A stretch of 64,000 bases of DNA from Siphlonurus alternatus (Eukaryota > Arthropoda > Insecta > Ephemeroptera > Siphlonuridae): NCBI GenBank assembly GCA_949825025.1, contig OX463785.1:9983971-10047970 (forward strand). Direction: 5' to 3'. Positions 47,001-57,000 of the stretch are shown in pieces. The translations under genes and the position numbers were made by a program. Below the pieces are notes generated by a model. That model was not told where the DNA came from. It did not search any database and worked only from the letters and a program-made list of their open reading frames with translations. The stretch's first letter is position 1; each line of letters starts with the position of its first letter.

Positions 47001-48563
47001 GCTCTCGCTCTGAGGAAGCTCTGGGGATAATTAATTGTATTAATTTAGTACATGATAAAAAATATGTCAATTTTTATACGTAGACTGGAGGAAATAGATT
47101 CTTTAAAGGCCATAGAGCAATAAAGGAAAAATACAGTACATGGAGGCAGGTGTCCAATTTTTTTATCGATTTTTTTGTTTTTTTGAGAGGAGAAATAATG
47201 AAACTTTAATATTTCATACACACGATCTGAATATAGGGTGTGTGTATCATATTCAAATTCAAATTCAAATTTTTATTCAATCATTTTATATTATTATAAT
47301 ATAAAATATAAAATAATAATATAATATAATATAATATAATATAATATAATATAATATAATATAATATAATATAATATAATATAATATAATATAATATAAT
47401 ATAATATAATATAATATAATATAATATAATATAATATAATATAATTAATATAATATAATATAATATAATATAATATAATATAATATAATATAATATAATA
47501 TAATATAATATAATATAATATAATATAATATAATATAATATAATATAAAATATAATATAATATAATATAATATAAAATTATTATATTAATCATATTAGAT
47601 CTTAAATTATTTTTTATTTTTAAATAAAAACACTCTGACACAAATTTATTTTTCATTAATCATATTTTTTAGCTTACAATAAGTTATTTTAATTAATATC
47701 TCATTATAATGTCAATAATAATTTGCTACTACCACCAAGATCTGCACCGACGGTGGCTCCAGGCAGGCTCACGCCCAGACCCTTCAGCGCTCACCATCGC
47801 GACCCTGATTTACCGGTGTATTTTGTGCATAAGAAAACAAATATGTTGCCACATTTTTTTTAATATAATTATATATATATTTTTTTATTATTTATAGTTT
47901 ATCTAGCAAACCTGAATTTAAAACTATTCTCTGTTACATAGCACATATTCACTAGAGTAAATAGACAATCTTCATGAAATTTTTTATTACATATTTGGAT
48001 AGAGGACCTCAAGTTATATATATTGTAAATACTTTTTCACATTTTTTAAACCATCAAACACCCTCAAAATTGAGGGGAAATACACTGTGACGTCATAGTC
48101 ATGCAACTATTTAACACACAAACATAAAGAAAGACGTTACATGAGTGTCTTTCCCCTATATTTTGAGATTTTTCAAAAAAATGTAAAAGATTGACAAGGT
48201 CCTTTATCCAAATAATATGCATGCATTACTTTTTTTTATGAAGGTTGTCCAATAATAAACTTATGACTCACCATCAAGCGTCTCCACTAGTCCAGCCATG
48301 TCATCGACCTTGAAGGTAAAGTAGAACCTTCTGAAGGTCGTTTGAAGGACGATCATGATCTCGTTCACCAAGGTGATGGCCATCGTCATGGAGAACTCAG
48401 ACATGGCATGATGGATGAAAATCAATATGAACATCATGAGAAACTGAACCATCGTGAAAGCAAACCAAGCAATTTGTCGCTTGGTTGCCGGTCTACCATC
48501 CAAGGGTACAAAACCAGCGTAGATTAAAGCGCGTATATTGAAACCAAGTTCACGACTTTCCAT
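42619..48563 (-). CDS. Odorant receptor (7tm_6 family), gene 1 of the cluster, 397 residues, complete
   Basis: Ligand-binding odorant receptor subunit, expected in olfactory neuron membranes with Orco. Minus-strand exons: 48563-48272, 47020-46870, 46156-46038, 45246-45057, 44963-44864, 44504-44403, 43670-43494, 42681-42619. All have GT-AG borders, phases join, and the total is 398 codons with TAG. The length is typical for the family. Visible motifs are LGFNIRALIYAGFVPL at the N-terminus, FRAWVKYHQHYLK in the central loop, QLFTFAYAGQQILNK in the last third, and a final 20-residue exon (VLSASVSYLLVLLQ). Several hydrophobic segments suit seven helices. The last two exons were found by matching the paralogues. 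The exon structure is the same as in gene 2, so the pair arose by tandem duplication. The ligand is unknown. Confidence 0.88.
43331..43440. repeat. CAGG(C/G)GCGGATCC-type repeat fragment
   Basis: Starts CAGGCGCGGATCCGGGGG and shares AAATACATTGAAGGTGT with 46655-46840. Last intron of receptor gene 1. Confidence 0.5.
44059..44094 (+). repeat. Poly-T tract of about 36 bases
   Basis: Uninterrupted T run in an intron of receptor gene 1. Confidence 0.9.
45265..45412. repeat. Short hairpin element next to a receptor exon
   Basis: TGGGGGACATTTACGAAGCA pairs with TGCTTCGTGAATGTCCCCCA, apart from small mismatches. It ends 19 bases from the acceptor of receptor gene 1 exon 4 (45246), so it supplies part of the upstream splice region. 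Confidence 0.65.
45486..45680. repeat. Inverted-repeat element
   Basis: GCATTTCCATGGAGCG at the left and CGCTCCATGGAAATA at the right. GC-rich interior, no coding frame. Confidence 0.55.
46655..46840. repeat. CAGGGGCGGATCC-type repeat
   Basis: Ends in CATCCGCCCCTG and shares GAAATACATTGAAGGT with 43331-43440. It abuts the donor of receptor gene 1 exon 2 (46870). Confidence 0.5.
47295..47575 (+). repeat. AATAT pentanucleotide satellite, about 280 bp
   Basis: More than 50 units of a five-base repeat with one interruption near 47446, in intron 1 of receptor gene 1. Long minus-strand open frames here are artefacts of the repeat. Confidence 0.95.
47965..48250. repeat. Hairpin repeat, family B'
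   Basis: GACAATCTTCATGAAATTTT at the left and TATGAAGGTTGTCC at the right. Inner TGGATAGAGGACC and a TGACGTCATAG block are shared with 51655-51972. Confidence 0.6.
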
Positions 48564-49094
48564 TTTTGAAAAACGTTGTTGTTATTTAATTTGATAAGCA
48601 AGAAAACCAGTTAACAATAGTGCAAAATTTAATAGTGCTTATTGTTATATGGTTCACTACAATATGAAATGAATAGCAGAGAACAGAAAACGTATAAGGT
48701 TAATATTTTACATTCTATTCGTTGAAATTGACTTAAGAAAAGACGTATTATTTACTCATATAACTAAAATAATGAGTATAACATAGAATAGTGAATAACT
48801 AATATTGTTAAGTTAAACAGTAAAGTTTATTAATTATTACAATGTTTAAGTTGAATTTATCGTGTAAACATAACATTTATACCATACAGACGTTTTGTAA
48901 ATAATAGGAAGAGTTTACTTTGTTTCAATAAATTATATCGATATCGAGTTAGTACAATCATACACGCTAGTAATTAAGTTAGGTTATGCTTTATGTATAT
49001 TTTAACATTAAAATGTTGCATAACATTCATAAATGTTATGATAGGAGAAAAAAAATCATCTTCAAATTCTTTTGTATTCTGTCTGTTTGTACAC

Positions 49095-49213
49095 TCCTCG
49101 CATCTGAAAAGTTCACTTCTGCAGTCTTGTTAATTAATCACCATGTCCTGTGTTATTCTTATGGGGCATGATGTTTAACAAAGCTCCAGAAGGGAACTTT
49201 TCAGAGGCAAGGA
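49095..49213. repeat. Short hairpin element
   Basis: ACTCCTCGCATCTGAAAAGT pairs with ACTTTTCAGAGGCAAGGAGT around an AT-rich centre. Confidence 0.55.
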
Positions 49214-49271
49214 GTGAACTTACAATTAGATTATGAGAGTAACAAAATTACGTAGCATAATAATATAGATA

Positions 49272-49670
49272 TTAAGGTAGAGATAACTCCGAACAGCTGA
49301 TCGACGTAATGCCCATTGATTAACATGTAAATTTTAGCAAATTGACAAAAATTCTGAAATTTTTTTGAGAGGCAGATATTAGTACCTAAAAGCCATAGAA
49401 AAAATTTCAAAACGATTTAACGAGCCGATTTTTTTTAATTAATTTTTTTAATTTTCAGCATTGGGCTTTCCCATGGAGAGCCAAACTAAAAAATTAATTT
49501 AAAAAAATCGTCTCGTTAAATGTTTTTGAATAACTTTTGCTATGACTTTTAGGCACTAATATCTGCCTCTCAAAAAAATTTCAGAATTTTTGTCAATTTG
49601 CTAAGGTTTATATACATGTTAATTAAAGGGGATTACGTCGAACCGCTGTTCAACGTTATCTCTACCTTAA
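49272..49670. mobile_element. TTAA-flanked hairpin MITE, family A
   Basis: TTAA with ends GGTAGAGATAAC and GTTATCTCTACC. Full-length and slightly diverged relative to 40776-41165. Confidence 0.8.
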
Positions 49671-50150
49671 ACTAATTAAACAATAATAAATAAACATGGT
49701 ATACTCAATTTAAAACAAAATAATGTTTTTTCTTTAATATAACATTTCCTTTTAAATTACGTATTATAAGAAATACATAAATTATTTGTGGAAATTATTT
49801 CTCATGTTGCACTCAAAATTATTACTTGAAATAGTTTTTATTTTATTTTAATAATGTACAGAATGTTAAAAAAATTAAATTAAATACATTCACGAGGCCA
49901 TGTATGATCTACGCTGAAATCAAATTATAATATATTTAGTATTCAGTATTCACAATAAAAAGTATTTCTATTAGTAAGAGGAGATAAGAAATTAGCCTTC
50001 ACTTGCAATAGTTTATATGTTTATATGATCACTAGGGCATCAAATTCTTGTCAAAAAATTAAATAATTTGTTTTCAGCCTGTTGCTAGGCAACTTGTTAT
50101 ACTTGAGTAACCTGCTGGTTGCATAACTTTCAGGATACTAAAACAAAAAA

Positions 50151-50500
50151 GGTGTGGTGGCGCAGTGCGCTTGACCGGGTCTCGTCAGATCACCGAAGTC
50201 AAGCAACGCCGCGCGTGGTTAGTAGTTGGATGGGTGACCATTTTCAACAAAAACCACGTTTCCCACCCAGGGGTAAATCGTTGCACTTTTCCACTATGTG
50301 GTTCCCCTGGCTTTGGACCATTGCACTTCCGGTTCATTGACAAAAGCTGTAGCGTCCATCCTGGCTGAGGTTTCCACGTTTCCCTCAGCCGCAGGCAAAT
50401 GCCGGGATGGATTTGCAAGGCCGTGGCCGCCCTCGTTCCGGAAGAGCCCGCGAAACGCTCAAGTTAGGGTTTCGGAAGGTTCGGGGTTTCAAAGTAGTAT
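50151..50500 (+). mobile_element. 5S rRNA-derived SINE, copy 1
   Basis: The head reads TCTCGTCAGATCACCGAAG, GTGGTTAGTAGTTGG and GGATGGGTGACC (50228-50239). These are the internal control region and conserved parts of eukaryotic 5S rRNA. The 3' third of 5S is missing, and an unrelated body follows (GCCGGGATGG, CAAGGCCGTGGCCGCC). The tail is A-rich after about 50510. RNA polymerase III transcription from the 5S-type promoter is inferred. Confidence 0.85.
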
Positions 50501-50548
50501 GTAATTAGTAAATAAAAGTATCCAATATAGGGTTTGATTAAAAAAAAT

Positions 50549-50579
<31 letters not shown>

Positions 50580-51114
50580 AGGCGGTAGTGAAGAATCAAT
50601 GCTCATAATATAGTCATTTTTTTTATTCCCTCCAAAAGTAGTCGGAAGTGTAAATTTTGTAGCTTTTTTTGTAATGGATTTTTGAAACAATGCAGGGGGG
50701 TTTGCAGTTGAAATACTGACCTATGTGTGTGAAATTAAAATTCTGAAATATTAATTATAGAAGAAGGCTTTTGAAACTTTTATCTTCCAGCTATTTCCGA
50801 CAGGAATAAATTAATCTGAATATATCATATAGCTCAAAGGGAAGGAGGAGGGAGGGAGGAGGGAAGGAGTTTTCTTTCTAAAATTTGAATTCCGGAAGTA
50901 GCCGGAGTAGCCGGAAGGGGTCTTTCTGGTTTTATTCATATTATGAAAATTTGCAGCAAGATTTGCAATATTATTATTCGATCTAATCATGTATTTAAAG
51001 GAAACATATATCAAACCACAGTGGGGTACTTTTAGTTGCCAATTAGTAATTAGTCCCTAGTTTAAAAACTTAAACCTTTCAAATGCTATTGTCTTGGCTC
51101 TAACTTATGTGTTT

Positions 51115-51172
51115 CAAGCGGGCTCATCTGGAACAAGTCTCCACGGCCTTGCAATCCATCCCGGCATCATAA
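51115..51172 (-). mobile_element. 5S-derived SINE, truncated body fragment
   Basis: The reverse complement reads GATGCCGGGATGGATTGCAA followed by GGCCGTGG, matching the body of the copies at 50151 and 57116. The 5S head is absent. Confidence 0.7.
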
Positions 51173-51233
51173 TTTCTTTACCGCTTTTCGATTGTAATAT
51201 ATTCACATTATAAAATATATAGACTGGTCAAAT

Positions 51234-51567
51234 AATGGACAACATACATGACAAAATTTTATTACAGAAATGAATGGAGGGTACCGAATTATGCTACTCT
51301 GAATTTTTTTAGATTTTTTGAGACCCGGAACTATTTTAAAAAAATTATTGAAAGTTCTGTAAGTTAAGTTGGCACCCCTGAATCCTTGATAAAAAGGATA
51401 GAGACTGGACGCCTATTGACGCCTCCAGGGGGCGTGGCCGCACTTTCAATAATTATTGAAAAATATAGTTATGGGTCTCAAAAAAATCTGAAAAAATTCA
51501 GAGTAGCATAATTTGGTACCCTCTATTCATTTCTGCAATAAATTTTTTTCATGTATGTTGTCCATTG
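51234..51567. repeat. Hairpin MITE, family B
   Basis: AATGGACAACATACATGA at the left and TCATGTATGTTGTCCATT at the right form perfect ends. The core is shared with other family B copies. Confidence 0.75.
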
Positions 51568-51654
51568 TTAATTAAAACATAATTTTGATCGTCTACACTC
51601 AAATATTTTCTCGAGAGAGCCGTAGAAAATTAACTTTATTAATTACTTTTTCAT

Positions 51655-51972
51655 AATGGACAACCTTCATGAAATTTTGTCATTGCTTATTTAATTGGAC
51701 AAAGTACCTCGAGTTATGTATTATCAACATATTTTTATAAATATTTTTAACACCCTTAAAATCATGCTGCAAAATGCTGTGACGTCATAGACATGCAATT
51801 ATTTAACATACAAGCATAGGGAAATGCGTTGCATGACTATGACGTCATAGCGTCTTTCCCCTCGATTTTGAGGGTGTTAGAAGGTTAAAAAAAATCTGAA
51901 AAAATTGATAATACATAACTTTAGGTCCTCTGTCCAAATATGCAATAAAAAAATTTCATGAAGATGGTTCAT
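51655..51972. repeat. Hairpin repeat, family B'
   Basis: ATGGACAACCTTCATGAAAT at the left and ATTTCATGAAGATGGTTCAT at the right, with two TGACGTCATAG blocks facing each other. Confidence 0.65.
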
Positions 51973-52079
51973 AATTTTTTATTGCCTTTCGATTGCATGT
52001 ATTATACAACAATATAAACACGTCAATAATGCGTCCTTCAACTTTATTTAATTTATTTATTTATTATATTTTCCTTCGA

Positions 52080-52504
52080 ACAAGATACAGAAAAGTTGAA
52101 CAAAGGTAGGAAACCCAAGAGAATCCAATAAGGATTATGAAAAACCGGGGTTTAACATGGGCACCCAACAACAATCATAATAACATACTTGTCAAAAAAA
52201 AAAAAAAATAAATAAATAAATAACAGAAAACAATTACAATAAAATATAATAACATATTTACATGCATAATCAATCATAGTAAAATTTACAGGAAGTGCTC
52301 ACGAACACTTTTATAGAAACTCCGACCCTGCAACGACCTTATACCAGCAGGGAGAGAGTTCCAAGTGCCACACACTCTAAAATAATACGATGATTGACGG
52401 GCAGAGGAACGTGAAAATGGAGGCTTGAACAAAATACCAGTTCTGTTACCTCTGCCATGAGATTGAGCCCTACAATCAAGAGACAAAACAGAATATGGAC
52501 TCAA
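52080..52504 (-). pseudogene. 3' end of a CR1-type non-LTR retrotransposon
   Basis: The minus-strand frame (52504-52286) reads SYYFRVCGTWNSLPAGIRSL and FYKSVREHFL, the standard C-terminal WNSLP...F motif of these reverse transcriptase proteins. A 3' UTR-like stretch runs to about 52080. The reverse transcriptase domain is missing, so this is a 5'-truncated copy. Confidence 0.7.
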
Positions 52505-53157
52505 AAAAAGAGCACCGTAATAATTTAATTACAATTTTTTTAAAGGATTTTACATATGTATATATATATATATATATTTTAATTTCCTTATCTAATATTT
52601 TATGTGCCAAATATGCAGCCTGTATATTGAACCAAGATAAATATTGTAATAATAGTTTTATTACTTTAATTTATTCAAACAGTAAGACACAATACATGCA
52701 ATTAACATTGATTACATAATCACACCAACTTTACATATTAAATAATGCATAATATATATATATATACGATATTGTATGTACATTTATATATACTATATAT
52801 AGTCATTATTGGACACACAAAATAAGTAATATTCAAATGACATACCTTTTTAGATGTGCAGTTTAGGTTTTAGGTGTGCATTTTTAAAAGATATACAACA
52901 TGCTGGAAAAATATCCTTAAATTCACAGGAACTATTCAGCATCTTTTTTACATTCATACATTGAAAACTTTTTTATGTTGATACTCAAACTTGTCTTTTA
53001 TTTCTATTTGTAAAAATATTTTATTTTAGATTCATTATCAGTGAAAAAAAATAGACCAATACCATTAATCCTTAGGAGAGAATTCTTATACACAAAACTG
53101 TTAGAGTAAAATAACACGCGAAGTTTCACGTAACTTATGATGCACACTCAATAAACA

Positions 53158-53263
<106 letters not shown>

Positions 53264-53340
53264 TGTTATTAGTAATTGAAGTTATTTAGAAAATACAGAA
53301 TGTTTGAAGAAAAGAGGTGTGTTAGAAATACTTTATGCAA

Positions 53341-53658
53341 TGGAGTATCGACCTCAATTTTTTTTATTGCAGAAATGGATAGAGCGTGCAAAGTTATGCT
53401 ACCCTGAATATTTTTCAGATTTTTTAGAGCCCAGGAACTATTTTTAAAAAATTGTTGAAAGTCCTTTTTGTGACGTCACGAGGCGGCAAGTCCTATCTTT
53501 TTCTTAAGGAGAGGCGTCTCATGACGTCACAAAAAGAACTTTCAATAATTTTTTAAAAATAGTTCCCGGTCTGTAAAAAAATCTGAAACAAATCAGGGTA
53601 GCATAACTTTGCACGCTCTATCCATTTCTGCAATAAAAAAATTGAGGTCGATACTCCA
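53341..53658. repeat. Hairpin MITE, family B
   Basis: TGGAGTATCGACCTCAATTT at the left and AAATTGAGGTCGATACTCCA at the right. Central TGACGTCACGAGGCGG faces a matching inverted block. Confidence 0.8.
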
Positions 53659-53729
53659 TATAGTATATAATATTAGGCAAAAAAGTATATGATGATGAAT
53701 ATTTCTGAAGCAAAAGTAGAGTTGTAAAA

Positions 53730-53795
53730 GTCGAGTGCTGAGGAGTGAACGGCCGAGGTAATAATGCTGCTGGCTTACCCCGTAAGGGATATGAC
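53730..53795 (+). repeat. Interspersed repeat fragment F
   Basis: Contains CTGCTGGCTTACCCCGTAAG followed by GGATATGAC. Nearest to a consensus of the four copies seen. Confidence 0.5.
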
Positions 53796-53915
53796 ATTAT
53801 GTATTATGTAAACATTAAATTAATTATCTCACAAGTACAATAACTACAAGTATAGATGCGGGATAATTTAATTTGCAATGATATACCAAGACTATATATA
53901 ATTAATAAATGTGAA

Positions 53916-53998
53916 TTAGTTTAGTGATTGTTTTATTCCGACAAAGAATATTATGTAGCCCATGGATGTACTCAATATCTGAAACATATAAAAGTATC

Positions 53999-54046
<48 letters not shown>

Positions 54047-57000
54047 TTTTAAAGATCTAATAAATGGGAAATAAATCTAAACCTATATATTATAGGCTTT
54101 GAAATAAATCAATCATCTTTTAAGAAATGTTGATGAATGAAGAGTGATACCCGCTATAATTATTATATTATGTATCATATTATATCTTATACTTTTTAAA
54201 ATTAAAATAATTAATTTATAATTAGAATTTCGCAATGTAATGATATTGAATTGTATTAATATTGGTAATAAATGTGAGGAAAAAATAATACAAGTGCTCA
54301 TTATTTATATTATGATCATCAAGATGAATTTATAATATATATTAATAAAAATTTAGCTATTAACATAGCTAAATTAAAATATTATATACAGCTATTAATA
54401 TAGAAGTATAGTTTACATAAACAGAAGTATTTACACACCAATGAGAAGGTTTCCATGGAGACGAGACAAAAGCCGAGTGCGCTGACGTGTTCTGTCTCGT
54501 GGCCGCAGCATCTGGCGGTGAGGACACAGAGGCCGGAGAGCGCGGGGCCCGCCTTCAACCCCCCGCGGGACACCTGGGACACTCCCACCGTGCTCTTGCT
54601 CAGTGCAGAGCTCTAGAACACAAACTTAATTCAACCTACATAATTCAACCTATATAGGACAGACAGCTTTGCCCTGACTAAGCCATCTAGCAAATGACAA
54701 ATATAGGTGTCATGGACTGCTTGCACCATCTTGGGTTTTTTGAGAACTGGAGGGAGGCTAAAAAAAGTTACATGTAGGGTGATACGGGGGTTATCCCAGT
54801 CATGAGTCAATGTTTGAAAATATTCTTGAAATGGTGTTACAATTTTTCTATTCGATTCTTTCTGACAGACATAATTGAAATAAATTATGAGCCACTGCCA
54901 GTAACTGACATTGAGATTAATTGTTAATATTTTTTTTTTCAAATTGAGATTTTATCCTTCTTTTTTCATGCGATAACTTATGAAAGCTATTTTATTTCTT
55001 GTGTCTGATCACCTGGGATATCCGTAATGGCCATGATCTGATCGAGATCGCATTTAAGGGTAAGATTACACGAAACAGCTGATTTTGTAGTCCCATTTGA
55101 TTAACATGTAAACCTTAGCAACCTCATAATAATTCTAATTTTTTTAGAGATAGTCCTATAGTACTAAGAAGTTTCAGAAAAAAAAATCAAAATAATCGGA
55201 GGAGCTATTTTTTTTAAATTAAGTTTTTAAGTTTTCAGTTTCAGTATAGGGCTTTCCTATGAAGAGCTAAACTAAAAAATTAAAATAATCGGCTCGTCCG
55301 ATTCCTTTGAAAATTTTCTGCAATTTTCTTGGTGCTAAGGACTGTCTCTAAAAAAAAAAAAAAAAAAAAAAAACAGAATTATTATGAGGTTTACATGTTA
55401 ATCAAATTGGACTACAAAATCAGCTGTTTCGTGTTATCTCACCCATAAAGCCAAAGTCTTTTGATAAATCCAACCTTAAATAGAGGCTGATACAGTATTT
55501 TTTTTTAATACAGTTACCCTCTTATATATCAAATTAATACTAATTACCACCATTTTTTTATAGCTTAGCTTTAGCAGGTTCAAGAGGGGGGGGGAGGCAT
55601 TGAATGTAACCCTGTGTTAATTGATAAAAATAAGCATTACTAAGCATTACCTTGTTCTGAATTTGTTGACCAGCATGACAAAAAGTAAAAAGTTGAATTA
55701 GGACGATGATTAGAAAACTTCCACTCACAAATGCACCAGCTATTGCATTCTTCTGAAACACATAATACGGAATTTAAATTATTATTATTTTTCATTATTA
55801 ATAATAAAACTCACTTTCCATTGAAGTACTGTGATGAAAGCGTGCGTTGTAATGTTAGCTATACCAAGAGAAAAAGTAACAAATAAAATGGGAGCTAATG
55901 TTGAGTTCATAATTTCGACCAATCTGAAACAGGTAAGAAAATATTAATAATTAAAATTATTTTTTTTTTTTAATTTTTGAATTTCCTTAAATTAAATAAT
56001 AAAATAGCTAATATACATAAACCAAAGTATAAAGTATTTATGAAATAATCCGTAAATTTGCAACTAACAAGAGTAACAAGTATGTTTTTCATTTCACGTC
56101 TGAAGAAATCGATTGTGAATCACCCCTTGATAGTATCGATTCCTCGATAACTTTCACAAACCACAAAGTGTATAACTGACCCGAGGTAATGCTGGTGGTA
56201 TTTGACCCAGGCCTTGAATTGCCTCGTCATTTGACCTCCACGTCCGGGCAGGAGCACCTGGGGGGCAGCTCGTGCCAACAACGAGGCGCGTTCTGACGTG
56301 GCCAACATCAGAGAACACACGAACGCATCCGTTGAAGATTGCGTACTGTACGATAAGTATACCGTAGAAACTGGAAACAAGAGTTAAATATTAACTTCAA
56401 CTAATACGGCAATAAGACACATCATGTTTTTTAGTAAAAGTGATAAACGTCACAGTCCTTGCCAATGATTGGCTATTAAAAAGGCGTTGATGCAACCAAT
56501 CAAGGACACTGAAAAGATAAAATTCAAAACTCACTTTGCCAAACGAGGACTGAATAGTAGGAGAACTCATTTGCCTTGACGTCCCAAGGGAACCAAGTTT
56601 CCACCACCAGAGCTCGACTAGGAAGGAAATGAACAAACAATTAAAGTTTTAGTGGTTGAAGCATCACTAACACTCTCTCCATTTAGAGAGACAGAGACAG
56701 GCCTTGAACCTAGCTTAATCGAGTATCGACCTCATTTTTTTTTATTGCAGAAATGGATAGAGGGTGCAAAGTTATGCTACCCTGATTTTTTCCAGATTTT
56801 TTAGAGCCCTGGAAGAACTTTTAAAAAATTATTGAAAATCCTTTTCGTGACGTCACGAGACGCCGTTCCTTAAGAAAAAGATAGGACTTGCCGCCTCATG
56901 ACGTCATAAAAAGGACTTTCAATAATTTTTTAAAAATAATTCCCGGTCTGTAAAAAATCTGAAAAAAATCAGAGTAGCATAACTTTGCACCCTCTATCTA

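Noticed and set aside
47294..47656. A 120-codon minus-strand open frame of repeating Ile-Leu-Tyr residues
   Set aside because: It is the AATAT satellite read as protein. No gene features.
50170..50240. A 5S rRNA gene
   Set aside because: Only the first two thirds of 5S are present and they lead into a repeated body shared with another copy. Annotated as a SINE.
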